Part shown: positions 1 through 5,454 of the stretch, piece by piece
How positions within the stretch are numbered: position 1 is the stretch's first letter
How the letters are laid out: each line of letters starts with the position of its first letter
Source: Methanomicrobiales archaeon
Lineage (GTDB): Archaea; Halobacteriota; Methanomicrobia; Methanomicrobiales; Methanoculleaceae
NCBI GenBank assembly: GCA_012521035.1
Contig: JAAYND010000245.1
Span: 1 to 10,283, forward strand
Direction: 5' to 3'
DNA length: 10,283 nucleotides
Translations under genes and position numbers: made by a program
Notes under the pieces: generated by a model
Databases searched by the model: none
Told to the model about the DNA's origin: nothing
The model's input: the letters and a program-made list of their open reading frames with translations, nothing else

Positions 1-385
1 GGACCGGATGGAAACACTCCTCATCCGCCGCCTCGATGCCGCCGGGCGGGAGGTTGAGGACCTCCGGGCGCGCATGCACCCCCGGCGACTCACGCGCCGG
101 ATAAACGAGCGGATGCAGCGCCTCGCCGAGCACGAAGAACTGCTCAGGCGGGCGGCGCTCTCCCGGGTGCAGCGGGAACGATCCGCCCTCGCTGAGGTCA
201 GGGCACGCCTCGAGGGGAAGGATCCGCTCGCGATCCTTGAGCGGGGCTACTGTATCGTTGAGTCGGAGGGAAGCATTGTCCGGAGCGCCGGCGACCTCAG
301 TCCCGGGGACCGCGTGGTGCTGCGGATGAAGGATGGCCGGTGCAGGGCCGTCGTGGAGGAGGTAGATCATGACAGAGACGTTTGA
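1..385 (+). CDS. xseA: Exodeoxyribonuclease VII large subunit, C-terminal part (5' end outside window)
   Basis: This is the C-terminal tail of the catalytic large subunit of exonuclease VII, which with XseB degrades single-stranded DNA to oligonucleotides. About 127 codons are visible, and the frame is open at the left edge, so the ATG at base 8 is internal. The arginine-rich helical stretch (MHPRRLTRRINERMQRLAEH and following) fits the long coiled-coil that carries small-subunit copies in this family. The end has the family signature: a 'DPLAILERGY' segment, then 'GDLSPGDRVVLRMKDGRCRAVVEEV', split here as GDLSPGDRVVL and MKDGRCRAVV. The nuclease core and the N-terminal OB-fold lie outside the window. 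The stop overlaps the xseB start by 17 bp, a typical translationally coupled pair. Identification is strong from the C-terminal motif and the xseB neighbour together. Confidence 0.9.
   Translation, partial: DRMETLLIRRLDAAGREVEDLRARMHPRRLTRRINERMQRLAEHEELLRRAALSRVQRERSALAEVRARLEGKDPLAILERGYCIVESEGSIVRSAGDLSPGDRVVLRMKDGRCRAVVEEVDHDRDV
355..363 (+). promoter_or_regulatory. Shine-Dalgarno sequence of xseB
   Basis: GGAGGAGGT lies inside the end of xseA with a 5-nt spacer to ATG 369. It matches the anti-Shine-Dalgarno end of archaeal 16S rRNA well and fixes the xseB start. It contrasts with most first genes in this window, which have no such site. Confidence 0.85.
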
Positions 386-554
386 AGAGATGCTTGGAGA
401 GCTGCGGGAGATCGTCCGGAAGCTGGAGGACGGGGATGGGAGCCTTGAGGAGAGTATCGCCATGTACGAGCGCGGTGCGCTCCTCGTGAAGCAGTGCGAA
501 GACCTCCTCACCGATGCCGAGATAAAGCTCACAAAGCTTGGTTGCGAACCGTGA
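369..554 (+). CDS. xseB: Exodeoxyribonuclease VII small subunit
   Basis: This 61-residue protein is the small subunit of exonuclease VII, a helical hairpin that binds the large subunit in several copies and is needed for a stable, active enzyme. The family pattern is clear: 'TFEEMLGELREIVRKLEDGD' then 'LEESIAMYERGALLVKQCED', with the conserved G-Leu-Glu-Glu-Ser turn between the two helices. It is a little shorter than the roughly 75-80 residues of the bacterial proteins, ending soon after the second helix. The start is well supported: a GGAGGAGGT ribosome binding site at 355-363 lies 5 nt before ATG 369, inside the xseA frame. The stop is only 7 bp from the stop of the convergent DUF371 gene, leaving almost no room for a separate terminator. 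Confidence 0.93.
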   Translation: MTETFEEMLGELREIVRKLEDGDGSLEESIAMYERGALLVKQCEDLLTDAEIKLTKLGCEP

Positions 555-561
555 AGTGAGG

Positions 562-996
562 TCAGTCTCCTTCAGGTATCTCGACCTCGAGCTCGATCAC
601 CAGATCCGCCCCCCGCCGGAGCGCCTCGATGAACTCCCGGGGGAGCGCAGCCGCGACGTGATCGGAGCGGATGGCAACCGTCCGGTCGGAGACGAAGTCG
701 CTCCGCCGCCAGACGAGGTCTGCGGGATGATCCAGGGTGAGGCCCGCAGAACCCCGTGACCTGACCACGACGGTTATATCGCCGGCAGTAAGCCGGGTCG
801 TGAGCACCGCCCGGTCGTCGGAGAGGAGCGCCTTCAGGTCGGGGTCGAGGTCGGCCGCACCCTTGTCGGCGGCGATGCCGATGATGCAGTCGCCCGCGAG
901 TGTCAGTGTCTCGTCTTTTGTCACCTCAAACGTCGTCGTATGCGTGCCCTGGACCAGCGGGTGCCCCCGCGCCCGAACGGTATCCCTCGCCTTCAT
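562..996 (-). CDS. DUF371 family protein (archaeal, unknown function)
   Basis: This 144-residue protein is recognised as DUF371, a conserved archaeal family without an assigned function. The N-terminal half carries the family's conserved run: 'VRARGHPLVQGTHTTTFEVT', then 'GDCIIGIAADKGAADL' at about residues 36-51. The C-terminal part alternates strands and short helices ('VVVRSRGSAGLTL', 'REFIEALRRGADLVIELEV') and contains no catalytic motif I recognise. No signal peptide or membrane segment is visible, so it is probably cytosolic. It is divergent from the zinc-ribbon gene across only 32 bp, so the two core promoters must overlap. No Shine-Dalgarno sequence precedes the ATG, which suggests a leaderless mRNA. 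The family call is from memory of its conserved motif, and any function would be a guess. Confidence 0.8.
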   Translation of the reverse strand: MKARDTVRARGHPLVQGTHTTTFEVTKDETLTLAGDCIIGIAADKGAADLDPDLKALLSDDRAVLTTRLTAGDITVVVRSRGSAGLTLDHPADLVWRRSDFVSDRTVAIRSDHVAAALPREFIEALRRGADLVIELEVEIPEGD

Positions 997-1028
997 GCTT
1001 AATAGGAGAGGGATTCCATTGCTATTGA
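997..1028. promoter_or_regulatory. 32-bp divergent promoter region (DUF371 / zinc-ribbon genes)
   Basis: On the plus strand, TTAATA (about 999-1004) lies about 27 bp before ATG 1029, the distance expected for a leaderless archaeal transcript. On the minus strand a weaker CAATAG-type box (about 1022-1027) lies at a similar distance from ATG 996. Neither gene has a Shine-Dalgarno sequence at usable spacing; the AGGAG at 1004-1008 is about 20 nt from ATG 1029. TGA at 1026-1028 immediately before ATG 1029 rules out an upstream in-frame start. Confidence 0.5.
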
Positions 1029-1619
1029 ATGATTACTATCGTCTGTCCTGCGTGCAATGAGGAGTGCGAACACGAGATTCTCCGTGAGGCCGCCGAACTG
1101 GTCGTCCGGTGCTGCGAGTGCGGCCGGGTCCACCGGGTGCCAAAGCCCCCGGAGCCCCGGATCCTCACCATCAGGGCGATCGTGAGCCGGGAGACTGAGT
1201 CGGAGGTCTGCTGCGTCGAAGCCTTCGAGGATGAGGTCGTGGCCGTCGGGGACCATATCGTCGCGGAGTGCGGGGACGAGGCGGTCGGTGTCGAGGTCAC
1301 CGGCATCGAGGTCGGGCCGAAGAGGGTCCGCCGGGCGGGGGCCGCGGAGGTGACGGCCCTCTGGACGCGGGTGATCGAGCAGGTCGTGGTGCGGGCGTCC
1401 ATCCATGCCGGGCGCACGACCATACCCCTCTACCAGGCAGCAGAGGGGGAGGATGAGTTCGTCGTCGGGGAGACCTATACCTTCGGCGGGCGGAGGATCC
1501 GGATATCGCATATAAAGCTCCGCGACGGCCCGGTCATACGAAAAGAGGGTTGGAAGACGGTCGCCCGCCGGATAAAGAGGATATACGGCTACCTCGACCG
1601 GGGTCAGCGCAGGTGGTGA
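1029..1619 (+). CDS. HVO_0476-type zinc-ribbon protein
   Basis: This 196-residue protein has an N-terminal four-cysteine zinc ribbon: Cys6 and Cys9 in 'CPAC', and Cys28 and Cys31 in the 'CCECG' segment, with an extra Cys29. After the ribbon, residues about 45-190 look beta-rich ('ILTIRAIVSRETES', 'VEVTGIEVG', 'YTFGGRRIRISHIKL') and the end is basic. This matches my memory of an archaeal family named after haloarchaeal HVO_0476, which has no established function. A role in nucleic-acid or ribosome binding is plausible from the ribbon plus basic tail but is inference only. The start is fixed by the TGA just upstream. The gene runs divergently from DUF371, and its last 16 bp overlap the convergent end of the transposase homologue. 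Confidence 0.75.
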   Translation: MITIVCPACNEECEHEILREAAELVVRCCECGRVHRVPKPPEPRILTIRAIVSRETESEVCCVEAFEDEVVAVGDHIVAECGDEAVGVEVTGIEVGPKRVRRAGAAEVTALWTRVIEQVVVRASIHAGRTTIPLYQAAEGEDEFVVGETYTFGGRRIRISHIKLRDGPVIRKEGWKTVARRIKRIYGYLDRGQRRW

Positions 1620-3235
1620 GCGGGCCCGGGGGCTGTACCCGGATCAATCTCTAACAATTTAAGCCAGATCGGCAGGTTCGTCCGGGAAGTTTGCGAGATC
1701 TCCTGGAACCGGCGCCTGCCCTGATGGGTGATTAGTTTATATGCAAAGAGAGTCTGAAGAATTCTCATAAGGCCAGGTCTGGCGAGCGATCGGCTGCTAG
1801 CGTCGAGACGCGGCGGCTCTGGCATGGTGTCCAGGTTCCGATGCACCAGTCTCCGGATCAATCTCTGGATCAGGTGCGTGTATGCAAGCAGCGCCACAAA
1901 GGCATCGACCCGGCCAGGATTTTCCAGGAAGGCGGGATCGACTGCAATCGGATCCTCAAGGATCGTGAAGGAATCCTTCTTTGTCTTTGGTTCAGTCGCA
2001 AGGCGAAGGATCTCCTGTGCCGGCAACTCTTCCACCGGCGTGTTTGTTATCAGCACAATCGTCTCCGCTTTTTGCAGTTCTGTCCGGTAGAGATCGCGGT
2101 TCAATTCCGGATCTCCGGCCCGGATTACCCATCCAGACCCCCCGGCCCCGGCGGTCAGATCGACCGTCCAGAGGCGGTGGGTGCGGAGGCGCCAGTGCGC
2201 GCTCTTGATTGCCCGGAGGGCATCAGACTCATGAGTAAACTCTCGTGCCGTTATGTCGGTGAGAATCGATAGAACCTCTTCTCTGGATGCGCTGATCCTG
2301 GACTCGAACTTCTCCCTCAGGTTGCTGCTCCGGAAGACGAGTACCCGGAACTCCGCCTTGCTGTCGCCAACCACACGGATAAACTCCTGCACCTCATAGG
2401 TATCCGGCTCCTCCCGGCCCATATCAACCGGGAGCCAGGCATCTGACTCGTAGGCGTCCCGGATCGTCCGGGTGGCAGTCTTTCTGTCGAGGCCCGCCGG
2501 ATACCGGGCGGCGAATCGGAGGCCCGCTTCCTGCAATCCGAGGAGGTTTCTGGCCGTGGCAATCTTTGAATCGGCGATGTAGATGAATGGATTTTGTTCA
2601 GCAAGAGTATGGAGGGTGGTCGGATCGCGGATGCAATCTGCCTCGCTCCCGTAACAGGTGGTGGCGGCGAGCGGGATCCCTGTTGGGTCGCATGCGAAGC
2701 TGAGCATGACACGGGCCGGGCCGCTTTCCTCATCATCGGCGTCTTCAAAGGCACCCCACAGGATAAACGTGGCGGTCTCGCCGTAGATGGCCGGGTCAAA
2801 CGGGATCGAGAACGCAGTATATGCCCGGAGGGCGAGGGTGGTGAAGAGGCGTTCAGGCCCGGCGGCGTGAAGGCTGTCGAGCATGGAGGTGAATGCATCA
2901 GGGGTCAGCCACTCTGGCCGGGCAGTCGATGTGAAGAGGAGATCCATATCCACCCAACCGTAATAACTGTCGAGGTCATAATACGGAAGCCGCCGATGGA
3001 AATACTGGATGAAAGGAAAGAGGACGATGGCTTTTGCCAGGTTTCCGGGGCTCATCTGCCACTCATCTGGATCCGGGGCAAGTGCCGAGTCGATGGTCTC
3101 GACAAAACCGATCCGGTCGAGGTATATAGCGGCGATAGTCGCAACAAGGGGCGTTTGAAGGAAGGGAGGGTGTTCGGATCTTAAAGAACGGTTGAGGATC
3201 TCATCCGGTACATGTGAAGGAGAAGGGTCAGGCAT
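1604..3235 (-). CDS. IS1634/DUF4277-type transposase homologue with altered catalytic triad
   Basis: This 543-residue protein has the layout of IS1634-like DDE transposases. An N-terminal DUF4277-like region (about 25-105) is followed by 'WLTPDAFTSMLDSLHAAGPE' (about 109-128), an RNase-H-fold core, and a C-terminal segment with 'LENPGRVDAFVALL'. From memory of the family, the first catalytic Asp sits in 'DTTSF'; here the matching segment is E153-T-A-T-F157. The second Asp is kept (D222 in 'IADSK'). The Glu of 'VERGFRFLKDP' matches K420 in 'KKDSFTILEDP' (419-429). The frame is full length, with no stop or frameshift. The 3' end overlaps the zinc-ribbon gene by 16 bp, so a terminal repeat on that side would lie inside that gene, and I found no inverted-repeat pair around it. 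It may be a domesticated or dead transposase rather than an active element. The start is the only reasonable ATG, with no clear Shine-Dalgarno. Confidence 0.72.
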   Translation of the reverse strand: MPDPSPSHVPDEILNRSLRSEHPPFLQTPLVATIAAIYLDRIGFVETIDSALAPDPDEWQMSPGNLAKAIVLFPFIQYFHRRLPYYDLDSYYGWVDMDLLFTSTARPEWLTPDAFTSMLDSLHAAGPERLFTTLALRAYTAFSIPFDPAIYGETATFILWGAFEDADDEESGPARVMLSFACDPTGIPLAATTCYGSEADCIRDPTTLHTLAEQNPFIYIADSKIATARNLLGLQEAGLRFAARYPAGLDRKTATRTIRDAYESDAWLPVDMGREEPDTYEVQEFIRVVGDSKAEFRVLVFRSSNLREKFESRISASREEVLSILTDITAREFTHESDALRAIKSAHWRLRTHRLWTVDLTAGAGGSGWVIRAGDPELNRDLYRTELQKAETIVLITNTPVEELPAQEILRLATEPKTKKDSFTILEDPIAVDPAFLENPGRVDAFVALLAYTHLIQRLIRRLVHRNLDTMPEPPRLDASSRSLARPGLMRILQTLFAYKLITHQGRRRFQEISQTSRTNLPIWLKLLEIDPGTAPGPAHHLR

Positions 3236-3373
3236 GAAGAATGAGTGTGTGCCATGAACCTATCAACCTCCCGGATCACGCGCACCACCTCCACGGGGTG
3301 TTTCACCGGAACGCTCCTGCCGGCATCTTCGCGCGGAGATGCTCGCCCCGATTATGCAGGGAGTGCCGGCATT

Positions 3374-3405
3374 CCCCGGGGTGGCAGAGCGCGACACCCC
3401 GGGAA
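3374..3405 (-). terminator. Stem-loop just downstream of the thioredoxin-like gene
   Basis: CCCGGGGTG (3375-3383) pairs with CACCCCGGG (3395-3403), a 9-bp stem with an 11-nt loop; a one-base bulge allows two further A-T pairs. It lies 14-45 bases past the stop of the minus-strand thioredoxin-like gene. No oligo-T tract follows, so a terminator role is uncertain. Confidence 0.35.
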
Positions 3406-3418
3406 CTGCTGCGCCGGG

Positions 3419-3685
3419 CTACCCCGGCATGTGCCGCCGGATGGCGGCCTCGAGATCCTCGCGGTGGACGAACCCCTCCATCCGCTCCCTGACCCGGTCG
3501 CCCTCGATGACGAGGGTCGTCGGCGTCACCCGGAGTTTGTACTCTTTGATGTACTGCGGGTTTTTTATGGCATCGATCTCCTCGATCTCGACCCCGAGAT
3601 CCTTCCTGACTTCCTGGAGGATCGGGGCCTGCTCATCGCACCCCATGCACCCTTCCTGGAAGAAATTTATCACTTTCACCGTCAT
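3419..3685 (-). CDS. Small thioredoxin-like protein (CMGC active site)
   Basis: This 88-residue single-domain protein has the thioredoxin fold. A first strand ('VKVINFF') leads to the redox motif Cys13-Met-Gly-Cys16. 'LGVEIEEIDA' is the next strand, and the 'RVTPTTLVIEG' segment carries the cis-proline (Pro55) that packs against the active site. A final helix ('REDLEAAIRRHM') closes the fold. It is about 20 residues shorter than classical thioredoxin, as in small archaeal thioredoxin/glutaredoxin-like proteins. Both active cysteines and the cis-Pro are present, so a cytosolic dithiol-disulfide oxidoreductase is likely. Its reductase is not in the window and the substrates are unknown. The gene stands alone, with a TATA box about 100 bp upstream implying a leader of about 70 nt, and only a weak ribosome binding site before ATG 3685. 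Confidence 0.85.
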   Translation of the reverse strand: MTVKVINFFQEGCMGCDEQAPILQEVRKDLGVEIEEIDAIKNPQYIKEYKLRVTPTTLVIEGDRVRERMEGFVHREDLEAAIRRHMPG

Positions 3686-3780
3686 GATGATACCACAGCG
3701 AGGAGCCCGGGCCTGACCGGGGGGGGAAGCGCACCCCCTGATCCCGGGATATACCTCTTAGAATGCTTTTTTCTCCCGCG

Positions 3781-3789
3781 ATATTTATA
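3781..3789 (-). promoter_or_regulatory. TATA box, probably for the thioredoxin-like gene
   Basis: TATAAATAT on the minus strand closely matches the archaeal TATA consensus. Transcription would start near 3757, giving a leader of about 70 nt before ATG 3685. Within that leader, nested pairing is possible: CCCGGG (3706-3711) with CCCGGG (3743-3748), enclosing GGGGG (3722-3726) with CCCCC (3734-3738). Because TATAAATAT is nearly symmetric, it could also serve a plus-strand transcript into the gene-free stretch. A second, weaker GTATAT at 3750-3755 is an alternative box. Confidence 0.5.
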
Positions 3790-4002
3790 CCCGACGGCCC
3801 GATCGCCATTCTTCTCCCGGCGTCGGAGTTCAGGGGGTCGGTCAGAGAATATCACTCTCTGTGTTCTGCCAGGTGGTGTACCGGGAGACGTGCTCATCTC
3901 ACCCGGGAGCGGGGGGAGGAGGAGATTGGCGGATCCTTCCGCTCGGGGTGGCTCTGCGCCCGGGAGAACGCGCGCTCCGGCGGGAAGCGGAGCCGGTCGG
4001 GA

Positions 4003-4061
4003 GAGGGGCTTCGGCCCCTCCAAAAAAGAGTCGGTGGTGCGTATGCACCTGCCCGGGCAGG
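4003..4061 (-). terminator. Terminator region of the FKBP-like gene: hairpins plus oligo-T tract
   Basis: Read on the minus strand from the stop at 4064, the order is: perfect 14-bp palindrome (4061-4048), a 5-bp hairpin with a 4-nt loop (4049-4036, sharing two bases with the palindrome), an oligo-T tract (six T at 4027-4022), and a 7-bp hairpin GAGGGGC/GCCCCTC (4020-4003). Oligo-T tracts are the usual archaeal termination signal. The hairpins may stabilise the 3' end. Confidence 0.55.
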
Positions 4062-4063
4062 CA

Positions 4064-4762
4064 TCACCCGGTTATGCCGTTGAGCGTGATATCGGCGCTG
4101 CCGTAGCGGTAGGCGATGACCATCGAGTCGGACGTCTTGGTGGTGACTTTGCCGAACCGCAGTGCCGGCGTCTCAGCGGTATCGTTGCCCACCGGGATGT
4201 CGGGTGATGTCGTCAGGCCGAGCGGGACCATATCGCCCTCATCCCACTCGGTAAAGTCGAGACCAAGACCCTCCGCATCCTCTTCGTTCACGTTCATCTC
4301 GAGCGTGTTCCCCTCGTAGGCAAAACTGATGGTCCTTGCCTCGCCGGGGCGCATCCCGACGATTCCCCGGGATATGGAGTTGACCTCAAACCCGAGGAGG
4401 GAGAAGCCCGAGAATCCCGGGATATCCGGATACATGACAGGGAGAACTGCGATGTTTTCACCGGATATCACCCCGCCGGCAGGGATCTCCATGCCCCCCG
4501 AGAGGAGGACGACGTTCCCCTTCCTGTATTCTCTCTCCACGAGACCCTGGTCGGTTGTTATGAGAGGGCGCCCATCTTCGCCACGGATGGTGTAGCCGAT
4601 CAACGCAGTATTCCCGGGCTGGATGGCATGCCCCTTGTTGAACATCGGGGAGAAGTAGGAGCCTACCATAGCCACCGCAAAAATCAGGGCTATCCCTACA
4701 TAGGCCCATTTCATCCAGGCCTTATCGTCGCTCTTCGAGCCCTTCTGCTGAGTCTTTTTCAT
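4064..4762 (-). CDS. Membrane-anchored FKBP-like protein (peptidyl-prolyl isomerase related)
   Basis: This 232-residue protein has a lysine-rich N-terminus (MKKTQQKGSKSDDK), one hydrophobic segment at about residues 18-38, and a soluble remainder. This suggests a signal-anchored protein facing outside. The soluble part resembles an FKBP-type fold: 'GNTALIGYTIRGEDGRPLIT' (50-69) looks like the family's opening 'V-Y-T-G-DG-F' strand, and 'SRGIVGMRPGEARTISF' (131-147) like its 'G-V-GM-GE-R' segment. Between them is a long insert (about 75-125) rich in Gly, Ile and Pro. The aromatic active-site residues of catalytic FKBPs are not obvious, so it may be a chaperone-like or degenerate member. It stands alone, with TTTTATTTTA (minus, about 4784-4795) some 28 bp before the ATG and no Shine-Dalgarno, which suggests a leaderless mRNA. 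The gene is sure; the family call is moderate. Confidence 0.6.
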   Translation of the reverse strand: MKKTQQKGSKSDDKAWMKWAYVGIALIFAVAMVGSYFSPMFNKGHAIQPGNTALIGYTIRGEDGRPLITTDQGLVEREYRKGNVVLLSGGMEIPAGGVISGENIAVLPVMYPDIPGFSGFSLLGFEVNSISRGIVGMRPGEARTISFAYEGNTLEMNVNEEDAEGLGLDFTEWDEGDMVPLGLTTSPDIPVGNDTAETPALRFGKVTTKTSDSMVIAYRYGSADITLNGITG

Positions 4763-4783
4763 CTGGAGTACAATCGTCTTTCG

Positions 4784-4797
4784 TTAAAATAAAATAG
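4784..4797 (-). promoter_or_regulatory. TATA-like box of the FKBP-like gene
   Basis: CTATTTTATTTTA on the minus strand is centred about 28 bp upstream of ATG 4762, which implies transcription starting at or very near the start codon. The bases before the ATG (GTACTCCAG) contain no Shine-Dalgarno sequence. Confidence 0.5.
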
Positions 4798-4838
4798 TAT
4801 TGTTCTGTACGGGGGAGGTGCCTCGATAATAATATTAA

Positions 4839-4848
4839 TATATTTAAA
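4839..4848 (+). promoter_or_regulatory. TATA box of hsp20
   Basis: TATATTTAAA sits in a sharply AT-rich island (about 4824-4852) within otherwise GC-rich DNA. It predicts a start near 4870 and a leader of about 45-50 nt that carries the Shine-Dalgarno sequence. It looks like the strongest core promoter in the window, as expected for a heat-shock gene. No known archaeal heat-shock operator could be identified with confidence. Confidence 0.65.
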
Positions 4849-4901
4849 ACACTACCTTTAGGTTAGCCTCAGCGCCCGGAACGCCCTGGGGCACTTCATA
4901 C

Positions 4902-4910
4902 GAGAGGAGC
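4902..4910 (+). promoter_or_regulatory. Shine-Dalgarno sequence of hsp20
   Basis: GAGAGGAGC lies 7 nt before ATG 4918 and fixes the start. Confidence 0.7.
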
Positions 4911-4917
4911 ACTGAAG

Positions 4918-5388
4918 ATGGCAAGAATTGAGCGAGGACCATACCGGACAATATGGCAGGATTTTGATGACCTCATGGCCGAGATGGAGAACAGGTTCCA
5001 GGCCATGCTCGGGGGAATCGGTGCACGGGGAGAAGAGATCAGGGGCCGGATCGTCCCGACGATCCAGGATTTCCGTGTTGATGTCCGTGACCACGAGGAC
5101 GAGGTGATCGTCGTTGCCGACCTTCCGGGAGTCGAGAAAGAGAACGTCGCAGTCAGGCTCATCGACCCCCGGCACCTGGAGATCATGAGCCGGCGGACGG
5201 ACGAGACTGCGGAAGAGACTGCTGATTTCTTCATGCGAGAGCGCGTCTACGGCCAGATGGGCCGCACGGTGATGCTCCCTGCCGAGGTGGTCGATGAGGG
5301 TGCCACCGCATCATTCAAGAACGGCGTCCTTGAGGTCAGGTTGAAGAAATTGCCGGCCGAGGTCGGGACAACGATCCCGATCGAATAA
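4918..5388 (+). CDS. hsp20: Small heat-shock protein, Hsp20/alpha-crystallin family
   Basis: This 156-residue protein is an ATP-independent holdase chaperone that binds unfolding proteins during stress and forms large oligomers. The N-terminal arm (1-50) is variable, with aromatic and Met residues ('IWQDFDDLMAEMENRFQAML'). The alpha-crystallin domain spans about 50-145: 'DFRVDVRDHEDEVIVVADLP', then 'FFMRERVYGQMGRTVMLP' and the signature 'ATASFKNGVLEVRLKK', in which the 'NGVLEV' strand is diagnostic. The C-terminal tail ends in Ile-Pro-Ile (153-155), the I-X-I motif that docks onto neighbouring subunits, so the oligomerisation parts are complete. The length is typical. The gene has its own AT-rich promoter and a good ribosome binding site, and an oligo-T tract follows the stop, so it is probably monocistronic and stress-inducible. 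Confidence 0.95.
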   Translation: MARIERGPYRTIWQDFDDLMAEMENRFQAMLGGIGARGEEIRGRIVPTIQDFRVDVRDHEDEVIVVADLPGVEKENVAVRLIDPRHLEIMSRRTDETAEETADFFMRERVYGQMGRTVMLPAEVVDEGATASFKNGVLEVRLKKLPAEVGTTIPIE

Positions 5389-5400
5389 CTCTTTTTTCCC
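5389..5400 (+). terminator. Oligo-T terminator of hsp20
   Basis: Directly after the TAA stop comes CTCTTTTTTCCC, with six consecutive T (5392-5397) and no hairpin, typical of archaeal termination. It separates hsp20 from the CBS-ParB gene downstream. Confidence 0.6.
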
Positions 5401-5422
5401 TATCCTCCACCAATTTCAACCG

Positions 5423-5429
5423 AATAATT
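5423..5429 (+). promoter_or_regulatory. TATA-like box of the CBS-ParB gene
   Basis: AATAATT is centred about 29 bp upstream of ATG 5455, fitting a leaderless transcript from that ATG. A TTG start at 5434 would lie upstream of the predicted transcription start, which argues against it. Confidence 0.4.
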
Positions 5430-5454
5430 CATCTTGAGCCAGCGTGACACTATC

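Larger units (their letters stand above)
3686..4063. other. 378-bp gene-free, hairpin-rich stretch
   Basis: I see no convincing protein gene here. Long open frames exist on both strands, but their products are low-complexity, rich in Pro, Arg, Gly and Ser, and look like chance frames of GC-rich DNA. The stretch holds the thioredoxin-gene promoter and several inverted repeats: CAGAGA/TCTCTG (3843-3848 with 3856-3861), GCTCCG/CGGAGC (3974-3979 with 3988-3993), GAGGGGC-TTCG-GCCCCTC (4003-4020), GGTGC-GTAT-GCACC (4036-4049) and the palindrome CCTGCCCGGGCAGG (4048-4061). The last two sit at the end of the FKBP-like gene and probably belong to its terminator. An undetected small RNA between about 3810 and 4020 cannot be excluded. 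Confidence 0.6.

Noticed and set aside
1004..1008. AGGAG as a ribosome binding site for the zinc-ribbon gene
   Set aside because: It lies about 20 nt from ATG 1029, too far, and TGA at 1026-1028 excludes an earlier in-frame start.
1639..1866. A 14-nt direct repeat, CCGGATCAATCTCT, at 1639-1652 and 1853-1866 within the transposase homologue
   Set aside because: The copies are in different reading frames and isolated, with no further flanking similarity. This is most likely chance, and I would not call it a transposon end.
1590..3290. Complete insertion sequence around the transposase homologue
   Set aside because: No inverted-repeat pair or target-site duplication was found near either end, and the 3' end lies inside the neighbouring gene.
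3682..4023. A 113-codon minus-strand frame between the thioredoxin-like and FKBP-like genes
   Set aside because: It overlaps the thioredoxin start and the predicted promoter and hairpins, is Pro/Arg-rich and has no recognisable motif or ribosome binding site.
3245..4207. A 320-codon open frame on the plus strand across the thioredoxin-like gene
   Set aside because: It runs antisense to the thioredoxin-like gene and into the FKBP-like gene, is low-complexity (Arg, Pro, Ser, Gly) and matches no family. It is an artefact of GC-rich DNA.
5434..5454. TTG start at 5434 for the CBS-ParB protein
   Set aside because: It would precede the transcription start predicted from the TATA-like box at 5423-5429, and the CBS fold begins right after ATG 5455.
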